Below are positions 43,566 to 52,448 of a DNA stretch of 64,000 nucleotides, in pieces. This DNA comes from Shuttleworthella satelles DSM 14600 (GTDB lineage: Bacteria; Bacillota; Clostridia; Lachnospirales; Lachnospiraceae): assembly GCF_000160115.1 (NCBI RefSeq), contig NZ_GG665866.1:1228825-1292824 (forward strand). Direction: 5' to 3'. The notes under the pieces are model-generated. The model had not been told where the DNA came from, searched no databases, and was given only the letters and a program-made list of their open reading frames with translations. Each line of letters begins with the position of its first letter. Position 1 is the stretch's first letter. The translations under genes and the position numbers were made by a program.

Positions 43566-44489
43566 CTAGGCGGACATCTCATTATCATGAATGTAGGCAA
43601 CCGCCGCGAGCGCTGCCACAGCGCCGTCGCTTGCCGCAGTCGTGAGCTGGCGCACAGTCTTGGTTCGCGTGTCACCCGCGGCGAAAATTCCATCAACATT
43701 GGTCCTGCAATCCTCACCGGCGACAATATAACCGCCCTTATCAAGACCGACAACGTTAGAGAATATCATATTCTCCGGCGCCTGTCCAATTGCCACAAAG
43801 AGCCCATTGACTTTAATGATCCTCTTTTCTCCAGTGATCTTATCAGTCACTTCAAGGGCCTCCAGGCGATCCTGCCCGAGGAGGGCCGTAATATTGGCAT
43901 TGAGGACAAATTCAACATTCTCCCTGGCCCGCAGCTTCTCGACCCGAACAGGCTCGCCGCGGAACTGATCTCTTCTGTGAATCACATAAACCTTCTCAAC
44001 GATATTGGAGAGGAATTCTGCGTCCTCCAGGGCCGTATTCCCACCCCCGTTGACCGCCACGATTTTCTTGCGATAAAACATTCCATCGCAGGTCGCGCAG
44101 TAGGAAATCCCTCTGCCGATCCATTCCTTCTCATGCGCTAAGCCAAGCGGCCTGTTTTTAGCGCCGGTCGCCAGGATGATCGTCCTCGACGCAATGCGGT
44201 CTCCGTCCTCTAAAACCGCAATCTTATGATCGCCTGCATCCTCGATAGAGGCAACTCTTGCCTGGCGATACTCCACTCCCAGATCAATGGCCTGCTGATA
44301 GAGACCCATGGCAAAGTCGAAACCGGAAGTGTGCGCAATGCCGGGATAATTCTCAATATCGGGAGTATTAATAATCTGTCCCCCAAAGGTATTGGCCTCA
44401 AGAATCAACACGCTCTTGTTCTGGCGAACTCCGTAGATCCCCGCGGACAATCCCGCGGTACCGGCGCCTACAACTAAAATATCATACAT
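43566..44489 (-). CDS. trxB: Thioredoxin-disulfide reductase
   Basis: 307 residues from ATG 44489 (GAGGTG upstream; frame opens at 44525). FAD-binding MYDILVVGAGTAGLSAGIYG, the redox-active SYCATCDG, the NADPH-binding GGGNTALEDAEFL and the C-terminal GIFAAGDTRTKTVRQLTTAASDG are all present. It uses NADPH to reduce thioredoxin, encoded 60 bp upstream. The low-molecular-weight bacterial type is clear from length. It is the second gene of a trxA-trxB-ohrR set. Confidence 0.95.
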   Translation of the reverse strand: MYDILVVGAGTAGLSAGIYGVRQNKSVLILEANTFGGQIINTPDIENYPGIAHTSGFDFAMGLYQQAIDLGVEYRQARVASIEDAGDHKIAVLEDGDRIASRTIILATGAKNRPLGLAHEKEWIGRGISYCATCDGMFYRKKIVAVNGGGNTALEDAEFLSNIVEKVYVIHRRDQFRGEPVRVEKLRARENVEFVLNANITALLGQDRLEALEVTDKITGEKRIIKVNGLFVAIGQAPENMIFSNVVGLDKGGYIVAGEDCRTNVDGIFAAGDTRTKTVRQLTTAASDGAVAALAAVAYIHDNEMSA

Positions 44490-44551
44490 ATTGCACCTCA
44501 TTTCCGACTGGCAAAGGCCCTGCAAAAGATACTCTCTTAAAAAAGCTTTCC

Positions 44552-44863
44552 TTACTTGAGCAAGTCCAAAAGCTGAGCCTTCGGAACAACACCGACAGAC
44601 TTCTTATAGACCTGTCCGTCTTTAAAGACGATCACGGTCGGAATCGACATCACATTGTATTTCTCCGCGAGCTCCATCTCCTCATCAACATTGAGCTTGC
44701 CCACCCTGTATGAGCCGTCTGACTCCTCGGCGATCTCAGAGATGACCGGACCAAGCATCCTGCAGGGGCCACACCAGGAAGCCCAGAAGTCAACCATTAC
44801 CGGCACATCACTCTTTAATACTTCGCTCTCAAAATTAGCTGTGGTAACTTTTAACTCAGACAT
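44552..44863 (-). CDS. trxA: Thioredoxin
   Basis: 103 residues with the classical active site FWASWCGPCRMLGP and the cis-proline stretch MSIPTVIVFKDGQ. It reduces protein disulfides in the cytoplasm and is recycled by trxB next to it. Strong AGGAGG lies before the start and a near-consensus promoter 120 bp upstream. Confidence 0.96.
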   Translation of the reverse strand: MSELKVTTANFESEVLKSDVPVMVDFWASWCGPCRMLGPVISEIAEESDGSYRVGKLNVDEEMELAEKYNVMSIPTVIVFKDGQVYKKSVGVVPKAQLLDLLK

Positions 44864-44982
44864 ATGATCCTCCTATCATCCTGATACCAGCTTCCCTCAT
44901 GCGACAGTCATTGCATTTCATCTGCATGGAAGCTTTTTGCATTGAAGTTCTCTTGAAGCGCTTCTGACTTTTGTCAAAACAA

Positions 44983-45011
44983 ATTGTACACAACTAAATA
45001 TCGCCTGTCAA
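44983..45011 (-). promoter_or_regulatory. Strong promoter of trxA-trxB
   Basis: Minus strand TTGACA (45006-45011), 17-bp spacer, TACAAT (44983-44988). Near consensus; predicted start about 44976. Confidence 0.75.
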
Positions 45012-45182
45012 CACCCAAAACGATTTTTTACGCGCCTCTGCCAGGGCCCCCCTTCCCTTGGCATAAATTCAGCATCCTGCTCCGCTGCTGTCAATGCCTT
45101 TTCCCGAACATATCCAGATCCATTCCTATCATTTGATCGAAAAAGCCGACTGCAAATCGCATAAAAAAGACTGCGAATTATA

Positions 45183-45231
45183 TAAAAAAAACTGCCGGGG
45201 CTGAGGCCTCTCACAGGCCAGCGCCGGCAGT
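45183..45231 (-). terminator. Terminator of fprA
   Basis: ACTGCCGG (45191-45198) pairs with CCGGCAGT (45224-45231), with an inner GGCCT/AGGCC stem, and is followed on the minus strand by eight T. It lies about 105 bp after the fprA stop. Confidence 0.85.
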
Positions 45232-45337
45232 CGATTTTATTCGAATGATTTTTCGGGTCCACTCTGCTTTTTACAGATTCTTCCCTCTCCCGTTTCAGCA
45301 GTTTTCCCACATGACTGATTCTCTCGTCTTTGTGTTT

Positions 45338-46486
45338 CTATGCCTCTGCCAGAGCCTCGACCAGCTCTGCCATTTTCTCCCGGCTCTCCTCATTTAAGGT
45401 GGAGCGAATGGTTACCTGCGGTTCGATGAATTCAATATTCTTCCAGCCCTCCATAATCTTCTTCATGGTGCGGGCGGCTGTAGGTCCCCAGGAACCATTC
45501 TCCATAATGGCGATCTTGCGGCCCTGGAAGGCCTTGTTTGCCAGGTGATGGAGGAAATCCTGCATGGGAGGATAGACCTGGGCATCATAAGAGGAGGCCG
45601 CCAGAAGCATGCGATCGAAGCGGAAGGCCTGGGCCACCGCCTCAGAAACATCCACCTTGGTCAAATCCATCAGCTTTATCTCAATGCCCCTGGACGCGAG
45701 CGCCTTTTCGGCCTCCCTGGCAGCCGCCAGCGTATGTCCGTAAATTGACGCGACGGGAATAAATACCCCCTTCTCCTCAGGAGCGTAGGAGGACCAGGTC
45801 TGATACAGCCCCAGATATTGGTCCAGATTCTCGGTCAACTGAGGCCCGTGCAATCCGCAGATCTTCTTGATTTCAAGACCGGACAGCTTCTTGAGCAGGG
45901 TCTGCACCTGGGGACCATATTTGCCGACAATGTTGAAGTAGTAGCGTCTGGCCTCTGTCACCCAATCGTCCGCGACATCGCCGCAGCCAAACTTGCCGAA
46001 GGCATCCGCGGAAAAGAGCACCTGATCGGTCATATCATAAGTCATCATAACCTCGGGCCAGTGCACCATAGGGGCAAAGAAAAATTGCAGCTTGTGGTCT
46101 CCCAGGTCCAGGATGTCCTTATCCTGCACCATCAGTTTCCGATCAATGGACAGGTCCAGCTGGGGAAAGAAGGCATGGATCATGTTGAAGGTCTTATTGT
46201 TCCCGACAACCTTTACATTGGGATACTTTTCCAGGGCGACCGCCAAAGAGCCGGAATGGTCAGGCTCCATATGCTGCACAATCAGATAATCCAGCGGGCG
46301 GCCGGCCAGAGCTTTCTCAAGGTTATCAAGCCACTCCCGTGTCTTCCTCTCATCCACGGAATCCATTACGGCTGTCTTCTGACCATCAATCAAATAGGAG
46401 TTATAGGACATGCCCGCCGACAGTGGGTACTGATTCTCAAACATCTTTAAATCTCTGTCGTGGGTTCCAATAAACCTGATACTCAT
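45338..46486 (-). CDS. fprA: A-type flavoprotein (oxygen or nitric oxide reductase), FprA family
   Basis: 382 residues from ATG 46486, eight bases after GGAGG. The N-terminal metallo-beta-lactamase domain carries di-iron ligands HMEPDHSGS and later APMVHWPEVMMTY and LFSADAFGKFGCGD; the C-terminal flavodoxin domain starts near KGVFIPVASIYGHTLAAA. Such proteins reduce oxygen to water, or NO to N2O, in anaerobes. The motif HMEPDH has Met-Glu-Pro-Asp as usual. A terminator follows and a TATAAT box lies at 46523-46528. It lies next to the thioredoxin cluster, in keeping with oxygen defence. Confidence 0.93.
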   Translation of the reverse strand: MSIRFIGTHDRDLKMFENQYPLSAGMSYNSYLIDGQKTAVMDSVDERKTREWLDNLEKALAGRPLDYLIVQHMEPDHSGSLAVALEKYPNVKVVGNNKTFNMIHAFFPQLDLSIDRKLMVQDKDILDLGDHKLQFFFAPMVHWPEVMMTYDMTDQVLFSADAFGKFGCGDVADDWVTEARRYYFNIVGKYGPQVQTLLKKLSGLEIKKICGLHGPQLTENLDQYLGLYQTWSSYAPEEKGVFIPVASIYGHTLAAAREAEKALASRGIEIKLMDLTKVDVSEAVAQAFRFDRMLLAASSYDAQVYPPMQDFLHHLANKAFQGRKIAIMENGSWGPTAARTMKKIMEGWKNIEFIEPQVTIRSTLNEESREKMAELVEALAEA

Positions 46487-46522
46487 CTTTTTTTCCTCCA
46501 TAGATTCCTCTCGTCGGAATAA

Positions 46523-46528
46523 ATTATA
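46523..46528 (-). promoter_or_regulatory. -10 box of fprA
   Basis: Minus-strand TATAAT directly after the T-run of the ldh terminator. No good -35 is visible. Confidence 0.4.
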
Positions 46529-46531
46529 GCA

Positions 46532-46570
46532 TAAAAACAGGAATCATCTCTCAGCGGAAGAAATGATTCC
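46532..46570 (-). terminator. Terminator of ldh
   Basis: GGAATCAT and ATGATTCC form an 8-bp stem around a 15-base loop, followed on the minus strand by TGTTTTTATG. It lies about 110 bp after the ldh stop. Confidence 0.7.
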
Positions 46571-46676
46571 CGAAATTGATACTCCCCCGTACAGCTGATC
46601 ACTGATCCTGTTTTTTCAGAAAGAGGCAGGATCAGATGAGATTCAAGGCATCTGACGCTGCATCTGGCGCCGGCCC

Positions 46677-47672
46677 TTATTTATCCTGCTTTTTTGCGGG
46701 CATAGACAGATCCAGCTTGCCCAAAATTTCCTTTAAGGTATTGGCGGAATTCTGCAGATTGGTCAGTTCCTCATAGCTTAAGTCAATATGCACCTTGGTC
46801 TCTACGCCGGAGGATGTGACAACAGCCGGCATGGACAGGTAAATGTCGCTGATCCCATACTCTCCCTCCATCAGGGAGGAAACGGGCAGAATCGACTTCT
46901 CATCCTTTAAGATGACCTCGGCAATCCGGCGAACCGCGGACGCGACACCATAATAAGTAGCATGCTTCTTCTCGATGATCTCATAGGCTGAGTTCTTCAC
47001 GTCATCCGCGATCTTCTTCATAGAGGATTCATGCTGGAAATGTCCCCGGATCTCGCAGAACTGGTTTACATTCACGCCGGACACATCGGCGGAGGACCAG
47101 GCCACAATCTCTGAGTCCCCGTGCTCGCCAATAACATAGGCGTGAACATTTCTCGCGTCCACATCCAGATGCTCGCCCAGCATATACTTAAGGCGGGCGG
47201 AATCAAGAACGGTTCCTGACCCGATGACGCGCTCCTTTGAAAAGCCGGAGATCTTCCATGCCACATAGGTCAGAATATCAACCGGGTTCGATACAATCAT
47301 CAGAATGCCGCCAAAACCGCTGTCTCTGATCTGGGGAATGATGGACTTGAAAATCCCCACATTCTTATTGACCAGGTCAAGGCGGGATTCCCCGGGCTTC
47401 TGGGCGGCGCCTGCCGTCACAATCACAAGGGCGGCATCCTTGATATCCCTGTAGTCTCCCGCATAGATATGCTGGGTTGTAGAGAAGGGAATGGCGTGGC
47501 TGATATCCATGGCCTCCCCCTCTGCCCGATTCTGATCGGCATCAATCAAGACGATTTCTGAGGCGATGCCGGACTGCATGATGGCGTAAACGCTGGTAGA
47601 TCCGACAAATCCGCATCCGACCATGGCAATCTTACGGGGATTAATATTGGCATTTTCCAAAATATTGGACAT
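46677..47672 (-). CDS. ldh: L-lactate dehydrogenase
   Basis: 331 residues from ATG 47672; a GTG three codons earlier (47681) is also possible. NAD-binding KIAMVGCGFVGSTSVYAIM, substrate-loop region GAAQKPGESRLDLVNKN with the Arg residues, and catalytic His in AYVIGEHGDSEIVAW define an L-LDH. It reduces pyruvate to lactate and regenerates NAD+. It lies downstream of eno on the same strand, with a hairpin-plus-T-run only ten to twenty bases before its start. That placement suggests attenuation or readthrough control. Confidence 0.93.
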   Translation of the reverse strand: MSNILENANINPRKIAMVGCGFVGSTSVYAIMQSGIASEIVLIDADQNRAEGEAMDISHAIPFSTTQHIYAGDYRDIKDAALVIVTAGAAQKPGESRLDLVNKNVGIFKSIIPQIRDSGFGGILMIVSNPVDILTYVAWKISGFSKERVIGSGTVLDSARLKYMLGEHLDVDARNVHAYVIGEHGDSEIVAWSSADVSGVNVNQFCEIRGHFQHESSMKKIADDVKNSAYEIIEKKHATYYGVASAVRRIAEVILKDEKSILPVSSLMEGEYGISDIYLSMPAVVTSSGVETKVHIDLSYEELTNLQNSANTLKEILGKLDLSMPAKKQDK

Positions 47673-47691
47673 TGTATTCACACTTTCTCTG

Positions 47692-47729
47692 CAAAAAGGG
47701 AGTTACAGTTTCTCTACCGTAACCCCCTT
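47692..47729 (-). terminator. Terminator or attenuator between eno and ldh
   Basis: Minus strand: GGGGGTTAC pairs with GTAACTCCC around a 12-base loop and is followed by five T. It ends only about ten bases before the ldh GTG, leaving no room for a separate ldh promoter downstream. Confidence 0.7.
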
Positions 47730-47805
47730 CTGATTCATCGATCAGATTCTAACACGAATCCACCAGCTTTGGGGAATTCAAAGAATCAATTGTTAAAAGC
47801 ACGGC

Positions 47806-49134
<1,329 letters not shown>

Positions 49135-49328
49135 TTACAACTGCGATTCTATCACAGAAAACCGCCTCCGTAAACCGGATTCGTCCTTCTTGCCGGGTTC
49201 TGCTGTACCCCTCTTACCAGGGTTCTGCTCCTGAAATCGAATCTGCTCATGCCGCAGGGTTTCGATCACAAAAAGACCTGTAAATCGGACTCTTCCTTAC
49301 CATGAATCTCCCGCTCGAATCTCCCGCG

Positions 49329-49532
49329 TCAAATACCCAGCTTCTCAGCCTCTTCGTTGAGGAAGTTCACAACGGGATCAACCGGAAGATTATGCACCTT
49401 GCAGGCCTCCTCCAGGGTCTCCATACGGGAGACGGAACAGGATGTACAGTGCATTCCCAGTCCCAGCAACACCTCACTCATATCCGGGCTGTCCGCCAGA
49501 ATATCTCCCAGAAGCGTATCCTTGTCCCACAT
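49329..49532 (-). CDS. DUF1858-domain protein
   Basis: 67 residues. The sequence MWDKDTLLGDILADSPDMSEVLLGLGMHCTSCSVSRMETLEEACKVH is the DUF1858 domain, with CTSC in place of the more usual CxGC. Proteins of this kind are found in anaerobes near redox and iron-sulfur genes; function unknown. It is divergent from a Crp/Fnr-type regulator, 147 bp away, and has GGAGGTGATG upstream. Confidence 0.85.
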   Translation of the reverse strand: MWDKDTLLGDILADSPDMSEVLLGLGMHCTSCSVSRMETLEEACKVHNLPVDPVVNFLNEEAEKLGI

Positions 49533-49603
49533 TGCCTCATCACCTCCTTCCGATCTGCGCTTGTCCTACGCCTATCAGCATAGTCCATTTCAGATTGCTT
49601 TCT

Positions 49604-49617
49604 GTTGTAATCACAAC
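49604..49617. promoter_or_regulatory. GTTGT-N4-ACAAC palindrome between divergent genes
   Basis: GTTGTAATCACAAC lies in the intergenic region shared by the DUF1858 gene and the Crp/Fnr-type regulator. It resembles a shortened Crp/Fnr half-site pair and may be the regulator's own operator. Confidence 0.4.
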
Positions 49618-49679
49618 GTTTTTGTAGTAGTTATAGGTATATAGTTTAGAAAACAAACAATAACATAGGAGACAAGATC

Positions 49680-50357
49680 ATGGTCAAATATGAAGAATAT
49701 CTTCCCGTACTCAAAAAATCGAATCTCTTTCTGGGCGTATCCGAAAATGAGATTCACCATATGATGTCCTGCATGAATCCGCAGAAACGCTCCTATGAGA
49801 AGAACGAAACCATTCTCCGGGCAGGGGAACAGATCCATAGCTTTGGTCTGCTCCTGAGCGGAACCGCTCTCATTGAGAAGGAAGATTTCTGGGGCAATGT
49901 CGCCGTCATGTCCGCCCTATCCTCCGGCTCCATGTTCGCTGAAGTCTATGCGGCTCTGTCCCAAATTCCGACCGATGTCACCGTCATCGCCACTTCTCAC
50001 TGCGAAATCATGTTCTTTGATCTCTCCGCCTTCACAAGTCTCTGCGGAGAGTCCTGCAGCTACCACAGCCGCATTATCCAGAATGTCATGACCTCGATTG
50101 CCCGGAGGACCCTCCAGCTGAATCAGAAAATCGACTGCATCTCTAAGAGAACCATTCGCGATAAGCTCATGGCCTACTTATCCTCTGAGAGCATGCGCCA
50201 GCACAACAACACTTTCGACATCCCCTATAACCGCCAGCAGCTGGCGGACTATCTCTTTGTCGATCGCTCCGCCCTCTCCAATGAAATCAGCAAACTGACC
50301 AGGGAGGGACTGATCCGAAGCCAGCGGAACCATTTTGAAATCCTCAGAGAAATCTGA
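49680..50357 (+). CDS. Crp/Fnr-family transcriptional regulator
   Basis: 225 residues. The N-terminal cyclic-nucleotide-binding-like beta roll (VLKKSNLFLGVSENEIHHMMSCMN, ILRAGEQIHSFGLLLSGTALIEKED) is followed by a dimer helix and a winged helix (YNRQQLADYLFVDRSALSNEISKLTREGLI). No N-terminal Fnr cysteine cluster is present, so oxygen sensing by Fe-S is unlikely. The ligand may be heme, NO or a metabolite. It is divergent from the DUF1858 gene, a pairing that suggests control of it. Confidence 0.88.
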   Translation: MVKYEEYLPVLKKSNLFLGVSENEIHHMMSCMNPQKRSYEKNETILRAGEQIHSFGLLLSGTALIEKEDFWGNVAVMSALSSGSMFAEVYAALSQIPTDVTVIATSHCEIMFFDLSAFTSLCGESCSYHSRIIQNVMTSIARRTLQLNQKIDCISKRTIRDKLMAYLSSESMRQHNNTFDIPYNRQQLADYLFVDRSALSNEISKLTREGLIRSQRNHFEILREI

Positions 50358-50413
50358 GCCCCCTCAACTGGCGGCTGCCGATGTCATTTGGCAGTCATTG
50401 ACTCCATTCCCCA

Positions 50414-50590
50414 TCAAAAGGCCTGATGCCGCACGATCTCGTACTCGTCATTGCTCTGATAGTAGGGACAAGATCTTGTGTTCCCCTGCAAAAAGCGCAC
50501 CATATCATCCTCATCCAGGTTCAGATCACAGATATAGCACTCCTCTTCATCGTCCCAGAGATAATTATTGCAGAGTTCACACAGGTCCAT
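50414..50590 (-). CDS. Small cysteine-rich protein (DUF6472-like)
   Basis: 58 residues from ATG 50590 with GGAGG upstream. Six cysteines are arranged as CELCNNY ... ECYICDLNLDEDDMVRFLQ ... SCPYYQ, suggesting zinc or iron binding. It resembles the small DUF6472 family of Firmicutes. It follows the export-protein gene by 11 bases. A much longer frame in the same phase extends upstream but only this tail looks like protein. Confidence 0.65.
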   Translation of the reverse strand: MDLCELCNNYLWDDEEECYICDLNLDEDDMVRFLQGNTRSCPYYQSNDEYEIVRHQAF

Positions 50591-50601
50591 TTTGCCTCCG
50601 C

Positions 50602-51102
50602 TCAATGTAAAAACAGGCCCAGGAGGCCATAGCTGACAGCTGACATGATGACTGTCGCAATGGCGACCCCAACCAGTTCCGCAATGACAGCCTTCTTGAT
50701 ATCCATCTCCAGAAGCGCCGCAATCAATGATCCGGTCCAGGCGCCGGTGCCTGGCAGAGGAATTCCGACAAAGAGGGCAAGCCCCCAGAACTCCGCGCTG
50801 GAAACCTGGCCGGACTTTTTCATGGCCCTGGCCTCCAGCTTCTCGATCAGCCGTCCCATCCCCTTGAATTTCTTCATCCATAGGAAAATCCTTCGAATGA
50901 AGAGCAGGATAAAGGGAATCGGAATGATATTCCCGATAATACAGATCGGAATCGCTGTCAGGAGGGGAATCTTTAAGAGACTTGCGGCCAGCAGTCCCCC
51001 GCGCAGCTCCAGAAGGGGAACCATCGAAATGATAAAGACAACCGCCTCTTTTGATATGTGCTGTCCCAGTGTCATTGTAAACCAGCTGACAAGCGCCTCC
51101 AT
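50602..51102 (-). CDS. COG2426-type small multidrug export-like membrane protein
   Basis: 166 residues from ATG 51102 (frame opens at 51123). Four to five membrane segments. The motif MVPLLELRGGLLAASLLKIPLLTAIPICIIGNIIPIPFILLF and GIPLPGTGAWTGSLIAALLEMDIKKA match the COG2426 family, related to SNARE-associated/DedA-like membrane proteins. Function is uncertain. It is translationally close to the small cysteine-rich protein downstream. Confidence 0.85.
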   Translation of the reverse strand: MEALVSWFTMTLGQHISKEAVVFIISMVPLLELRGGLLAASLLKIPLLTAIPICIIGNIIPIPFILLFIRRIFLWMKKFKGMGRLIEKLEARAMKKSGQVSSAEFWGLALFVGIPLPGTGAWTGSLIAALLEMDIKKAVIAELVGVAIATVIMSAVSYGLLGLFLH

Positions 51103-51265
51103 AAAATTTTCCTCTTCTCTCATCTAAGACCGAAATGTTCTCTAAGCGCGCATCAGAAGATTCTGATCATCAATCTGCAGATACCGATTCAAAATCAGTG
51201 CTTCCTCAGGCAGCGATTAAGACCAGTAATCCGCCAGACAGCAATCCTAGATCAGCAATCCGAAT

Positions 51266-52327
51266 TCAGTGATCCGCCAGATAGTGATCCAGGAAGCGGA
51301 TCATATCCTGCATCTGCTGATCCGTTCCAATGCTGATGCGCAGGTAGTTATCAATTTTTGGCAGCGCAAAGTGCCTGACCAGAATCCCGGCCTCCTTTAA
51401 CGCGTGAAATATCTCTATGGCCGGCAGCCGCTCGTGTCTGGCGAAAATAAAGTTTGTCCTGGAGTCAGGGAAGTAAAATCCCAGCCTCCGAAGCTCCTTT
51501 TTTGTCCATTCCCGGCTGGCAACGACCCTGGCCAGCTGCACCTGAAAATATTCCTCATCCTCTATCGAAGCGGCTCCCAGCTTCTGCGTGATTCGGTCCA
51601 TGGTATAGGAGTTGAAGGAATTTCTGACATCCCAGAGCGCGCGGATCAACTCGGGATTTCCCATGGCAAAGCCGATACGGCTTCCCGCCAGAGCCCGGGA
51701 CTTGGAGAAGGTCTGCACCACGAGCAGGTTGTCGTAGCGATCAATCAGAGGCAGGAGGCTGACCGCGCCGAAATCCACATAGGCCTCGTCAATAATGACA
51801 ACCGCGTTCGGATTTGCCCTGATGATCTGCTCTAGTTTCTCCTGGCCCGCGTCAATGCCGGTGGGAGCATTGGGGTTTGGAATGATAATGCCCCCATTCT
51901 CTCCCGCGTAGTCCTCGGAATGAATCTCGAAGTGATCATCCAGGGGGATTTTACGATAGGGAATATCAAATGTCTCTGCCCAGACATCATAGAAAGAATA
52001 GCTGATATCCGGGAAGAGAAGAGGGCGATTCGAATGGAAAAAAGTCATGAAGGACATAGCCAGAACATCGTCAGAGCCCACGCCGACAAAAACTTCTTCT
52101 CTTCTCAGGTCATATCTTCTGGCAATAGCATCAACCAGCAGTGTGGCCGAGGGATCCGGATACCGGTTCAATTCCTCCGCGTCATAGCCGCGCAGAATCC
52201 ACTCGACCGCCGGCGCCGGCGGATAGGGATTCTCATTGGTGTTCAGCTTGATCATATCCTTTAATTCGGGCTGTTCTCCCGGAATATAAGGCCTGACCCT
52301 GCGAATATTATCCTTCCACCCGTACAT
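51266..52327 (-). CDS. hisC: Histidinol-phosphate aminotransferase
   Basis: 353 residues. PLP-dependent fold type I enzyme: KLNTNENPYPPAPAVEWIL at the start, VVIIDEAYVDFG, and VVQTFSKSRALAGSRIGFAMG with the Schiff-base lysine in FSKS. It transfers the amino group from glutamate to imidazole acetol phosphate in histidine biosynthesis. Other his genes are not in the window, so a role in aromatic amino acids is also possible. Its last codons fall in a region of short repeated CAGTGATCC-like sequence. Confidence 0.9.
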   Translation of the reverse strand: MYGWKDNIRRVRPYIPGEQPELKDMIKLNTNENPYPPAPAVEWILRGYDAEELNRYPDPSATLLVDAIARRYDLRREEVFVGVGSDDVLAMSFMTFFHSNRPLLFPDISYSFYDVWAETFDIPYRKIPLDDHFEIHSEDYAGENGGIIIPNPNAPTGIDAGQEKLEQIIRANPNAVVIIDEAYVDFGAVSLLPLIDRYDNLLVVQTFSKSRALAGSRIGFAMGNPELIRALWDVRNSFNSYTMDRITQKLGAASIEDEEYFQVQLARVVASREWTKKELRRLGFYFPDSRTNFIFARHERLPAIEIFHALKEAGILVRHFALPKIDNYLRISIGTDQQMQDMIRFLDHYLADH

Positions 52328-52348
52328 ATATGCCCTCCCTTGAGAACT

Positions 52349-52438
52349 CTCCCAGCCAGGAGCGCGGGAACAGTACGATCCGCTGACTCTTTTACTTACA
52401 TCAGTCGCATCGGCTCCCAGCCAGGAGTGCGGGAACAG
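52349..52438. repeat. Two 25-bp direct repeats upstream of hisC
   Basis: CTCCCAGCCAGGAG followed by YGCGGGAACAG occurs at 52349-52373 and 52414-52438, 65 bp apart, between the L,D-transpeptidase and hisC genes. Only one base differs. Confidence 0.8.
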
Positions 52439-52448
52439 CCCCCGGCTC

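Noticed and set aside
45008-45310. 100-residue frame on the minus strand
   Set aside because: Runs through the strong fprA terminator and has no family resemblance.
50591-50881. Upstream extension of the cysteine-rich ORF to 155 residues
   Set aside because: It overlaps the export-protein gene in another frame; only the last 58 codons after the ATG with GGAGG look like protein.
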